Part shown: positions 8,169 through 15,430 of the stretch, piece by piece | Layout: the number at the start of each line of letters is the position of its first letter | How positions within the stretch are numbered: position 1 is the stretch's first letter | Origin: Akkermansia muciniphila | Lineage (GTDB): Bacteria; Verrucomicrobiota; Verrucomicrobiia; Verrucomicrobiales; Akkermansiaceae | Length of the DNA stretch: 49,005 nucleotides | Direction: 5' to 3' | NCBI GenBank assembly: GCA_947624785.1 | Contig: CANQLV010000017.1 | Coordinates: 1-49,005, forward strand | Notes under the pieces: model-generated | Told to the model about the DNA's origin: nothing | Database searches by the model: none | What the model saw: only the letters and a program-made list of their open reading frames with translations | Program-made: the position numbers and the translations under genes

Positions 8169-9665
8169 TTACTGGTATTGAGCCCAGTCGACATTCTTCA
8201 TGTCTCCGCTCCTGGCCAGCTCGGCATGCATGCCCAGGGCGGCCCGGATGGACTGCGGAGTCTGGGCCTTGTCGCCGGACAGTTTCAGGTAATCCCAAAG
8301 GATGTTCTTGTAATCCGGATGGACGCAGTTTTCAATGATGGTCTGGGCCCGTTCTTTCGGACTCTTGCCGCGGAGGTCGGCAACACCCTGTTCGGTAATG
8401 ATGATGTTGACGTCATGTTCCGTATGGTCATGGTGGGAGACCATGGGGACGATGGCGCTGATCTTGCCGTCCTTGGCAACGGACGGGCAGGTGAAGATGG
8501 AAATGTAAGCGTTGCGCGTGAAGTCGCCGGACCCGCCAATGCCGTTCATCATCTTTGTGCCGCCGATGTGCGTGGAGTTGACGTTCCCGTAGAGGTCGGC
8601 TTCAATGGCGGTATTGATGGAGATGACGCCGAGGCGGCGGATTACTTCCGGGCTGTTGGATATTTCCGAGGGGCGGAGCACCAGCTTGTCGCGGAAGAAG
8701 TCCATGTCCCTGTAAATGCCTTCCAGGCAGTCGTTCGTCACGGTCAGGGAACAGGCGCTGCCGAATTTCACGCGGCCTTCCCGGATCAGTCCGATGACGG
8801 AGTTCTGGATGACTTCCGTGTACATTTCAAAGGCGGGAATGGTCTTGTCGCGGCCCAGGGCTCCCAGCACGGCGTTTGCGATGTTGCCTACGCCGGACTG
8901 AAGCGGCAGGAAGGTGGAGGGGATAATGCCCCGTTTCATGTCGGCTGCCAGGAAATCCGCCACGTTCTGCCCGATTTTATCGGTCAGGGGGTCTGCCGCG
9001 GCAAAGGAGCGGGCTTCGTCCGGCCAGTTGGTTTCCACGATGCCTGCGATCTTCTTCGGGTCCACCTGGATGTAGGGTTTCCCGATGCGGTCGCTGGCTT
9101 TGTAAATGGGGATTTCACGGCGGTTGGGGGGATCCAGGGGTTCGTAAACGTCGTGCAGTCCCATGGCATTTTTGCTGTGGGCGGCGTTCAATTCCACGAT
9201 GATCTTGTCGGCAAGGCGGCAAATGGTGGGAGCGATTCCGCCGGCGGCCGTCAGATAAATTTTACCGTCCGCCGTGACTTCGCATGCTTCGATGATGGCA
9301 ACGTCTACTTTGCCCATGAATCCGTAACGGACTTCCTGGGCCATCTGGGACAAATGGATGTCGTTGTAGGCGATTTCCCCGTTGTTCACCGCCTTGCGGA
9401 AATCCACATTGGTGGTGTAGGGGGCGCGGTAGCGAATGGCCTTGGCGCGGGAAAGAACCCCGTCGCAGGAATCGCCCGTGGAAGCGCCGGTGAAGACGCT
9501 CACCTGGAAGGGGTTCCCCTTCGCGTGTTCCGCTTCTGCAATTTTTGCCAATTCAGCCGTAACAGCCTTGGCCGTCCCTGCGGGAGTGAACCCGCTCAGG
9601 CCAATGTGGTGGCCATGTTTAATCAGGCTTGCTGCTTCTTCTGGTGTTAGTTCCTTGTAACTCAT
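8169..9665 (-). CDS. Acetyl-CoA hydrolase/transferase family CoA-transferase (succinate/propionate/acetate type)
   Basis: A 498-residue class I CoA-transferase. Its start (SYKELTPEEAASLIKHG), the SGFTPAGTAK block, FTGASTGD, GKVDVAIIEACEV, and MYTEVIQ, which probably carries the catalytic glutamate, match the succinyl-CoA:acetate / propionyl-CoA:succinate group. In this location the most likely job is moving CoA from propionyl-CoA to succinate, closing the succinate-propionate cycle, though acetate may also be an acceptor. The ATG at 9663-9665 fits the family N-terminus; a TTG 45 bp upstream would extend it without similarity and overlap a terminator hairpin. The gene follows the methylmalonyl-CoA decarboxylase operon on the same strand. 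Confidence 0.88.
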   Translation of the reverse strand: MSYKELTPEEAASLIKHGHHIGLSGFTPAGTAKAVTAELAKIAEAEHAKGNPFQVSVFTGASTGDSCDGVLSRAKAIRYRAPYTTNVDFRKAVNNGEIAYNDIHLSQMAQEVRYGFMGKVDVAIIEACEVTADGKIYLTAAGGIAPTICRLADKIIVELNAAHSKNAMGLHDVYEPLDPPNRREIPIYKASDRIGKPYIQVDPKKIAGIVETNWPDEARSFAAADPLTDKIGQNVADFLAADMKRGIIPSTFLPLQSGVGNIANAVLGALGRDKTIPAFEMYTEVIQNSVIGLIREGRVKFGSACSLTVTNDCLEGIYRDMDFFRDKLVLRPSEISNSPEVIRRLGVISINTAIEADLYGNVNSTHIGGTKMMNGIGGSGDFTRNAYISIFTCPSVAKDGKISAIVPMVSHHDHTEHDVNIIITEQGVADLRGKSPKERAQTIIENCVHPDYKNILWDYLKLSGDKAQTPQSIRAALGMHAELARSGDMKNVDWAQYQ

Positions 9666-9683
9666 GTCAGTGATTTTTGTTGG

Positions 9684-9715
9684 ATGAAAAAGAAAGAAAC
9701 TCCGTTTCAACGGAG
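9684..9715 (-). terminator. Hairpin with T-tract between birA and the CoA-transferase
   Basis: A 6-bp stem CTCCGT (9700-9705) with ACGGAG (9710-9715) and a TTCA loop is followed on the minus strand by a T-rich run (complement of 9684-9698). It ends the decarboxylase-birA transcript or acts as an attenuator only about 20 bp before the next ATG. Confidence 0.65.
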
Positions 9716-9724
9716 CGGGCAGGC

Positions 9725-10504
9725 TTACTCTTCAATAAGCCTGTTGATCAGGTGCGCCGGAACGGTCCGGATGGCGCCGGCCGGAAGGGATAACACAGGA
9801 TTGCCCTGATCGTCAATCCCTGTAAAAATTCCCCGGATGGTTTCGTCATCCGTAAGAATGGAAACCGGTCTTTGCCCATCCCATGCACGCGCCAGTCCCT
9901 TCTGAAGGGCAGGGATGCCGCCATGGGAAAAGGTAGAGAGAATCCGGTCCAGATGACTGCTGAGGGAAACCATGACGGCGTGCAGAGAGGGGCAGTCCTG
10001 AACAAGATCCGCCAGTCTTGCGGGAGGGTCCTTGATTTCTCCGGCCAGGGAAGCCACGTCATTGAAGACATTGATGCCGATGCCGATGACGGCCATGTTC
10101 TCTGCGGGGCGTTCCACCAAGATTCCCGCCAGTTTGGATTTGCCTGCAAGCACGTCGTTGGGCCAGCGCAGGCGTGCGCAGGTAATGCCCATGCCGTGGA
10201 GCATGTTGAGCAGGGCCAGCCCTGCAACCAGGGGAAGATGACCCCAGTGCACCTGGGCCGCGGCGTCTGCGGGAATATCCAGGGGAATGGTGAAAGAGGC
10301 CCACAGGCCGCCTTCCTCCCCGATCCATTTGCGGTTGAATCTGCCGCGTCCGCCTGTCTGCACGCGGCAGACGGCAATATGCCTTGGGGGCAGGGAACGG
10401 GCCAGGTCGTTGGTGGAAAAAGCCTCGGCCCATTCATGATAGGTCCAGTCGCCGCATGGTCCTTCCTCCTCTGCAGGAGTGGAAAATGAGGCTGTGGAAT
10501 TCAT
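9725..10504 (-). CDS. birA: Biotin--[acetyl-CoA-carboxylase] ligase, monofunctional
   Basis: A 259-residue biotin protein ligase that forms biotinyl-AMP and attaches biotin to the lysine of biotin carrier proteins. The ligase motif TGGRGRFNRKW (GRGRxGRxW type, with Asn replacing the usual Gly) lies at about residues 50-60, and RWPNDVLAGKSKLAGILVE follows. There is no N-terminal helix-turn-helix, so it should not be a repressor as in E. coli. It lies 35 bp downstream of the decarboxylase beta-subunit gene, and the biotin carrier it would modify is in the same operon. Confidence 0.92.
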   Translation of the reverse strand: MNSTASFSTPAEEEGPCGDWTYHEWAEAFSTNDLARSLPPRHIAVCRVQTGGRGRFNRKWIGEEGGLWASFTIPLDIPADAAAQVHWGHLPLVAGLALLNMLHGMGITCARLRWPNDVLAGKSKLAGILVERPAENMAVIGIGINVFNDVASLAGEIKDPPARLADLVQDCPSLHAVMVSLSSHLDRILSTFSHGGIPALQKGLARAWDGQRPVSILTDDETIRGIFTGIDDQGNPVLSLPAGAIRTVPAHLINRLIEE

Positions 10505-10539
10505 GGGATGGGCCGAGGCCTGGAATAATTTCTGTTAGG

Positions 10540-12204
10540 TTATCTCGCCAGGGTGGCGATGTAGTAGCCAGCGATAACCGCGGTGCCGATCACGCCCGCA
10601 ACGTTCGGTCCCATGGCGTGCATGAGAAGGTAGTTGGAGGGATCGTACTTCTGGCCCACATTGTGGGAGACGCGGGCCGCCATCGGAACGGCGGAGACGC
10701 CTGCGGAACCGATCAGGGGATTGACCGGATTCTTGCGCCAGATGAGGTTCATCAGCTTGGCGGCGATCACGCCGCCCGCCGTGGCTACGCCGAAGGCGAC
10801 AATGCCCAGCAGGATGATCAGCAGTGTTTCCTTCTGCAGGAAGCGGTCACCCTGCATCGTGAGGCCCACGGAGGTCCCCAGGAAGATGGTGACGATGTTG
10901 ATGATTTCATTCTGGGAGGCCTGCACCAGGCGTTCCGTTACCTTGCATTCGCGCAGGAAGTTGCCCAGCATCAGCATGCCGATCAGCGGAGAAGCGTCCG
11001 GAATCAGCAGGATGGTGACAATGGTGACCAGCACGGCGAAGAATAGTTTTTCACTCTTGCTGACCGTTCGCAGGGATTTCATGCGGATGACCCGCTCCTT
11101 CTTCGTAGTCAGCAGCGCCATGATGGGCGGCTGTATCAGCGGGACCAGGGCCATGTATGTGTACGCGGCCACGGCCACGGCGCCCAGCAGGTGCGGGGCC
11201 AGCTTCATCGTCAGGAAGATGGAGGTGGGACCGTCAGCGCCGCCGATGATGCCGATGGAGGCGGACTCATTCGGGGTGAAGCCCATGAACAGGGCCATGA
11301 AGAACGTGGCGGCCACGCCTACCTGGGCCGCGGCGCCCAGAAGAAGGGTGCGCGGTGCGGCGAGCAGCGGGCCGAAGTCCGTCAGGGCTCCCACGCCCAG
11401 GAAAATGATGGGCGGGAAGATTTCAGCCTTGATGCCCAGCCCGATCCAGTCGTACAGGCCGCCGTGGATGGAGGTGACCAGTAATTCCTGGGTGTGCTGG
11501 CCCACGGCCACGTATTTGCCAGCGGCGGATACCACCAGGGGTTCCAGCTTCTGCGTTTCCAGGTTCACCGGAACCTGGTTGCCTTCCGTGTCAAAGTAGT
11601 TGACTCCCTTCTGGCGCAGAACGGTAGTGGTTCCTCCGTTGGTGAGCAGGTAGACCGGATCGTTGCCGTCGGCTTCCGTCACGTTGCGGAAGTCCTTCAG
11701 GTTGGGATCCACCGTCAGGCTGTCGTCTCCCAGAAGGGCGGCGTCAGCCTTGGCTTTTTCCTGGGATTCGCGCACGGGCTTGATCTGGGAAACGGTCAGC
11801 GGGCTGCCGGGGTAAACCTGCATGGGCTGCTCCATGTTTGCCAGATACTGGGCGCGCGCTTCAGGCGTGGTCAGGTTGGCCGGCACCTTGACAGGCGCCT
11901 GCTGGAGCGGAGCCACATGAACGCGCAGGTAGCCCACGTTGTTGAGGGACGTGGCGGTTACTTCCCCTGCTTTATTGGAGGAAATGACCTGCTGGTTCAG
12001 CTGGGTGATGAGCATTCCGTTGTCCGGAATGTTGGCGATTAATGCGCCAAAGGCAATCGGAACCATCAGCAGGGGTTCGTATTGCTTGGCTACACCCAGG
12101 TACAGGAGGAGAACGGCAATTCCCCACATCCCTACCATTTGCCATGATAGGGAGAAGACGCCCATCCCCTGTAAAAAGGTGATTAATGAATCAAAAAGAC
12201 TCAT
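10540..12204 (-). CDS. mmdB: Na+-pumping decarboxylase, beta subunit (methylmalonyl-CoA/oxaloacetate decarboxylase type)
   Basis: A 554-residue integral membrane subunit that releases CO2 from carboxybiotin and couples it to Na+ export. N-terminal helices (about 20-60, ending ALIANIP) and the core from residue 258 carry the conserved FLGVGALTDFGPLLA (Asp276) and IIGGADGPTS (319-328) motifs and the conserved C-terminus SAGVSAVPMAAR...HAMGPNVAGVIG. Family members are usually about 375-435 residues. The excess is a polar region at about 66-246, between the N-terminal helices and the transport core, with no motif I recognise. Alpha-subunit context favours methylmalonyl-CoA over oxaloacetate as substrate. 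Confidence 0.92.
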   Translation of the reverse strand: MSLFDSLITFLQGMGVFSLSWQMVGMWGIAVLLLYLGVAKQYEPLLMVPIAFGALIANIPDNGMLITQLNQQVISSNKAGEVTATSLNNVGYLRVHVAPLQQAPVKVPANLTTPEARAQYLANMEQPMQVYPGSPLTVSQIKPVRESQEKAKADAALLGDDSLTVDPNLKDFRNVTEADGNDPVYLLTNGGTTTVLRQKGVNYFDTEGNQVPVNLETQKLEPLVVSAAGKYVAVGQHTQELLVTSIHGGLYDWIGLGIKAEIFPPIIFLGVGALTDFGPLLAAPRTLLLGAAAQVGVAATFFMALFMGFTPNESASIGIIGGADGPTSIFLTMKLAPHLLGAVAVAAYTYMALVPLIQPPIMALLTTKKERVIRMKSLRTVSKSEKLFFAVLVTIVTILLIPDASPLIGMLMLGNFLRECKVTERLVQASQNEIINIVTIFLGTSVGLTMQGDRFLQKETLLIILLGIVAFGVATAGGVIAAKLMNLIWRKNPVNPLIGSAGVSAVPMAARVSHNVGQKYDPSNYLLMHAMGPNVAGVIGTAVIAGYYIATLAR

Positions 12205-12282
12205 ATGGAATATTCTTGTAGCGGTTTGTAGTCTGAGTCGGAGTCCGGAACTGTTGGCGGTTCCGGGCGGCTGCCGCCGGGA

Positions 12283-12690
12283 TTAACCGATCTTGGCCAG
12301 CGCCTGTCCTTCCTGAACCGTGTCGCCCGCATTTACGCAGAAAGCGGTGAGCGTGCCGGCGGAGGGAGCGTAAATGATGGTATTCATCTTCATGGCCTCC
12401 AGCGTCAGGATCTGGTCACCGGCCTTCACGGCGGTGCCGGGGGCAACGTCCAGGGAAACGACCTTGCCGGCAAGAGGGCTGGGAACGTCGCCTGCGCCTG
12501 CGGCGGCTGGAGCGGCGGCGGGTGCAGGAGCCGGAGCGGGTGCCGCGGCGGGGGCGGAGGCTGCGGGTGCGGGAGCCGGGGCTGCAACGGGGGCCGGAGC
12601 CGGGGCCGAGGTGGTGGAGGACACCTGGTCCAGGAGTTCTACGGATACGTCAAATACCTTGCCGTCTACGGTGATGCGAAGTTTCTTCAT
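12283..12690 (-). CDS. mmdC: Biotin carboxyl carrier subunit of the decarboxylase
   Basis: A 135-residue biotinyl protein. Residues 1-20 form a short beta segment, residues 27-66 are an almost pure Ala/Pro flexible linker, and residues 68-135 are a biotinyl domain with EAMKM at 98-102; Lys101 is the biotin site. It shuttles the carboxyl group from the alpha subunit to the membrane beta subunit. The ATG at 12688-12690 has no clear ribosome-binding site. It is placed between the gamma- and beta-subunit genes. Confidence 0.93.
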   Translation of the reverse strand: MKKLRITVDGKVFDVSVELLDQVSSTTSAPAPAPVAAPAPAPAASAPAAAPAPAPAPAAAPAAAGAGDVPSPLAGKVVSLDVAPGTAVKAGDQILTLEAMKMNTIIYAPSAGTLTAFCVNAGDTVQEGQALAKIG

Positions 12691-12765
12691 AATAATGTAT
12701 GGTATGGAATGTTAAGTTAGATGATTCCCGCCGGGGGCGGGGGTAAGGGTGAATAATGCAGTGGT

Positions 12766-13224
12766 TCAATGGCTGGGCCGGATGCGGTGGGAGGCGAAGA
12801 TTTCCGCCCTGCCTGCGGCCGCATAGCCGGAGCCCGGGGATTGCTTGATTTCCACGATGCGGTGGCTCATGCCGTCCAGGCCTGCGTCCACGGCGGCGGA
12901 GATGACGGCCACCATTTCCGGCGTGAGCTCCGTCATGGCGGAGTCCACGGCTGCGGAGAGGATGGCGAGCATTTCCGGAGTCATGCCCGGCTTGCCCGCT
13001 GCCGCAGGAGCGGCGGCAGGCACAGGAGCGGGAGCGGCGGAGGCCGCTGCGGCCTTGGCTTTGGCCTTGTTCTGGATGGCGGCGGCGATGGAGCCGCTGA
13101 TGGTCAGAATGACGGCCAGGCCACCCAGGCACATCATGACCACCAGGATGCCGACGATCTGGTAGTCCAGATTCTCCATGATGTTGGCCATGCCCTGCGC
13201 AAAGGCGAGTGTCGTAAGTAACAT
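12766..13224 (-). CDS. OadG-family gamma/delta subunit of the decarboxylase
   Basis: A 152-residue small membrane subunit that anchors and stabilises the decarboxylase complex. One transmembrane helix lies at about 21-47, followed by a lysine/alanine-rich stretch and an Ala/Pro linker (about 52-78). The C-terminal part has two copies of a TPEMxAxxSAAVD unit (about 81-93 and 99-113) and ends with a basic GRAEIFASHRI tail like that of other OadG-family proteins. The similarity is weak in the linker, as is usual for this family; context makes the assignment convincing. Confidence 0.8.
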   Translation of the reverse strand: MLLTTLAFAQGMANIMENLDYQIVGILVVMMCLGGLAVILTISGSIAAAIQNKAKAKAAAASAAPAPVPAAAPAAAGKPGMTPEMLAILSAAVDSAMTELTPEMVAVISAAVDAGLDGMSHRIVEIKQSPGSGYAAAGRAEIFASHRIRPSH

Positions 13225-13245
13225 ATGAATCCGTTAAGATGGATG

Positions 13246-14811
13246 TTAGAGCGGAATGTTGCCGTGCTTCTTGGCCGGACGCACTTCCTTCTTGTTCATG
13301 AGGGTGCGCAGGGCGAAGGCGATCTTGGCGCGGGTTTCTTCCGGGTTGATGACTTCCGTGATCTGGCCCATGCCGGCCGCCACGTACGGGTTGTAGAAGG
13401 CCTCCCGGTATTCTTCCAGAAGTTCTCCCTGGCGCTTGGCCTTTTCCGCGGGGTCTTCCACGGCTTTCAGCTCGCGGCCGTAAAGCACCGGAACGGCGCC
13501 TTCCGCGCCCATGACGGCGATTTCCGCGCCGGGCCAGGCGAAGACGGCGTCAGCGCCCAGGTCCTTGCAGCACATGGCGATGTAGGCGCCGCCGTAGGCC
13601 TTGCGCATGATCAGGGTGACCTTGGGCACCGTGGCCTGGGAATAGGCGAAGATGAGCTTGGCGCCGTGGCGGATGATGCCGCCGCGTTCCTGGTTCTTGC
13701 CGGGCAGGAAGCCGGGCACGTCCACCAGGTTCACCAACGGGATGTTGAACGCGTTGCAGAAGCGGATGAAGCGGGCGGCCTTGTCGGAGGAGTCGATGTC
13801 CAGGCAGCCGGCCTTCACATTGGGCTGGTTGGCGATGATGCCGACCACCACGCCGCAGATGCGGCCGAAGCCGACGACGACGTTCTTGGCGAAGTCCTTG
13901 TGCACTTCCAGGAAGTCCCCGTCATCCACCAGGCGGCTGATGATGGGCTGGACGTCCAGGGGCGTGCGGTTGTCGCCGGGGATCAGGTCGCTCATGCCTT
14001 CGTCCGCGCTCAGGTCAAGCGGGGTGTCCAGCTTGTGGGGCGGTTCTTCCGCGTTGTTGGCGGGAAGGAAGGAAAGGAGCCTCTTCAGGATGTCCAAGGC
14101 GTGTGCGTCGCTGTCCGCCACGAAGTGGACGTTGCCGGATACGGAGGCGTGGATGGCCGCGGAGCCGATGTCGTCCATCGTGCACTTTTCATACGTGACT
14201 TGTTCAATCACCTTGGGGCCGGTGATGTACATGCCGGCGTTGCCGGAATTGCGCATGATGATGAAATCCGTCAGGGCGGGGGAATAGGCTGCGCCGCCTG
14301 CGCAGGGCCCCAGGATCATGGAGATCTGCGGAACCACGCCGGAAGCCAGCACGTTGTTGTAAAACACCTGGGCGTAGCCGGACAGGGCCGCCACGCCTTC
14401 CTGCAGGCGCGCGCCGCCGGAGTCGTTCACCGTCACCATCGGGATGCCGGCCTTCAGGGCGTACTTCTGGGCGTCCGCAATCTTCATGGCGTGCATGTAG
14501 CCGAGGGAGCCGCCCTGGGCCAGGAAGTCGGAGGCCGCGCAGGCGACCGGACGGCCGTTCACCAGGCCGAAGCCGGAAACGACGCCGTCGCCGGGGATTT
14601 CCTTCTTGCCCATGCCGAAGTTGTGGCAGTTGTGGCGCACATGCATGCCGATTTCCGAGAAGGTTCCTTCTTCAAAAAGGTACCCCATGCGGTCACGGGC
14701 GGTCATTTCGCCCTTTTCGTGTCTCTTGTCGATCTTTTCCTGACCGCCGCTGAGGATAACCTTCCTGCGGCGGTTGTTCAGATCGTCAATCAATTTGGGA
14801 TCAATAGCCAT
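13246..14811 (-). CDS. mmdA: Methylmalonyl-CoA decarboxylase alpha subunit (carboxyltransferase)
   Basis: A 521-residue carboxyltransferase of the propionyl-CoA carboxylase beta/MmdA family. It transfers CO2 from methylmalonyl-CoA to the biotin carrier, yielding propionyl-CoA. Crotonase-like halves carry GGARLQEG with the oxyanion region GPCAGGAAYSPALTDF, and later VDVPGFLPG and RKAYGGAYIAM with WPGAEIAVMG. The ATG at 14809-14811 (MAIDPKLIDDL) fits the family; a GTG at 14865 would overlap the epimerase gene. The Na+-pump subunits downstream favour decarboxylase over carboxylase direction. No biotin carboxylase gene is present nearby, which agrees. Confidence 0.93.
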   Translation of the reverse strand: MAIDPKLIDDLNNRRRKVILSGGQEKIDKRHEKGEMTARDRMGYLFEEGTFSEIGMHVRHNCHNFGMGKKEIPGDGVVSGFGLVNGRPVACAASDFLAQGGSLGYMHAMKIADAQKYALKAGIPMVTVNDSGGARLQEGVAALSGYAQVFYNNVLASGVVPQISMILGPCAGGAAYSPALTDFIIMRNSGNAGMYITGPKVIEQVTYEKCTMDDIGSAAIHASVSGNVHFVADSDAHALDILKRLLSFLPANNAEEPPHKLDTPLDLSADEGMSDLIPGDNRTPLDVQPIISRLVDDGDFLEVHKDFAKNVVVGFGRICGVVVGIIANQPNVKAGCLDIDSSDKAARFIRFCNAFNIPLVNLVDVPGFLPGKNQERGGIIRHGAKLIFAYSQATVPKVTLIMRKAYGGAYIAMCCKDLGADAVFAWPGAEIAVMGAEGAVPVLYGRELKAVEDPAEKAKRQGELLEEYREAFYNPYVAAGMGQITEVINPEETRAKIAFALRTLMNKKEVRPAKKHGNIPL

Positions 14812-14842
14812 TGGTATAGTGGTATGGTGGATTCGGAGAATG

Positions 14843-15265
14843 TTACTTGCCGCATCCGCAGCCACCGGGGTGCTGGCAGAATTCGGTCAGCACACCGAAG
14901 GTGCACTTGGGATGCAGGAAGGTGACCTGCGTATTGTGCGCGCCGGGGACGGGCGGGTCGTTCAACACGGTAAGACCGGCGTCCTTGGCCTGGGAAATGT
15001 TGTCGGCAATATCGTTGGTCTTGAAAGCGATGTGGTGGATGCCTTCCCCTTTTTTCTCAATAGCCTTGGCAATGGCGCTTTCCGGAGAGGTGGGTTCGAG
15101 CAGTTCGATATGGACTCCGGCAACGTCAAACATGGCGACGCGCACCTTCTGCGTGGGCACTTCCTCAATGTGGGGCTCTCCGAGGCCGAGTGCGTCACGG
15201 TAGTAGGGAACGGTGGCGTCAAGGCTCTTGACGGCGATGCCGATATGGTCAATTTGTTGAATCAT
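14843..15265 (-). CDS. mce: Methylmalonyl-CoA epimerase
   Basis: A 140-residue vicinal-oxygen-chelate protein that interconverts the (R) and (S) forms of methylmalonyl-CoA, linking the B12-dependent mutase to the decarboxylase. Likely metal ligands are His7 (IDHIGIAV), Glu54 (VHIELLEP), His77 or His78 (GIHHIAFKT) and Glu128 (GVLTEFC). The ATG at 15263-15265 gives the family N-terminus; an upstream ATG at 15320-15322 would add 19 unrelated residues. The C-terminus ends with an unusual Cys-rich tail (CQHPGGCGCGK). It is the first gene of the decarboxylase operon, 31 bp before mmdA. The methylmalonyl-CoA mutase is not in the window. Confidence 0.92.
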   Translation of the reverse strand: MIQQIDHIGIAVKSLDATVPYYRDALGLGEPHIEEVPTQKVRVAMFDVAGVHIELLEPTSPESAIAKAIEKKGEGIHHIAFKTNDIADNISQAKDAGLTVLNDPPVPGAHNTQVTFLHPKCTFGVLTEFCQHPGGCGCGK

Positions 15266-15277
15266 ATGCGTATGATG

Positions 15278-15307
15278 GTTGTAGGGAATGCAGGTGGAAG
15301 CCTGCAA
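15278..15307 (-). promoter_or_regulatory. Candidate promoter of the propionate operon
   Basis: On the minus strand TTGCAG (15307-15302) and TACAAC (15283-15278) are 18 bp apart, about 13 bp before the mce start. A small inverted repeat (GCAGG/CCTGC) lies within the spacer. A modest match only. Confidence 0.3.
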
Positions 15308-15430
15308 TACATCAGGAGCCATTAAAGCGGATTTTTTTTAGATGTGAAGCGAAAAGCGGAAAAATGGCGAAATCGCGCCCGCTCCGTTTCACCTGCTTGA
15401 TTGCCCCGGAAGATGAGGTATGGTAGGGGC

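Noticed and set aside
8136..9650. Plus-strand open frame of 504 codons opposite the CoA-transferase
   Set aside because: Mirror frame of a well-identified gene; no ribosome-binding site and shadow-like composition.
13225..14925. Plus-strand open frame of 566 codons opposite mmdA
   Set aside because: Antisense to a strongly conserved gene and without protein-like motifs.
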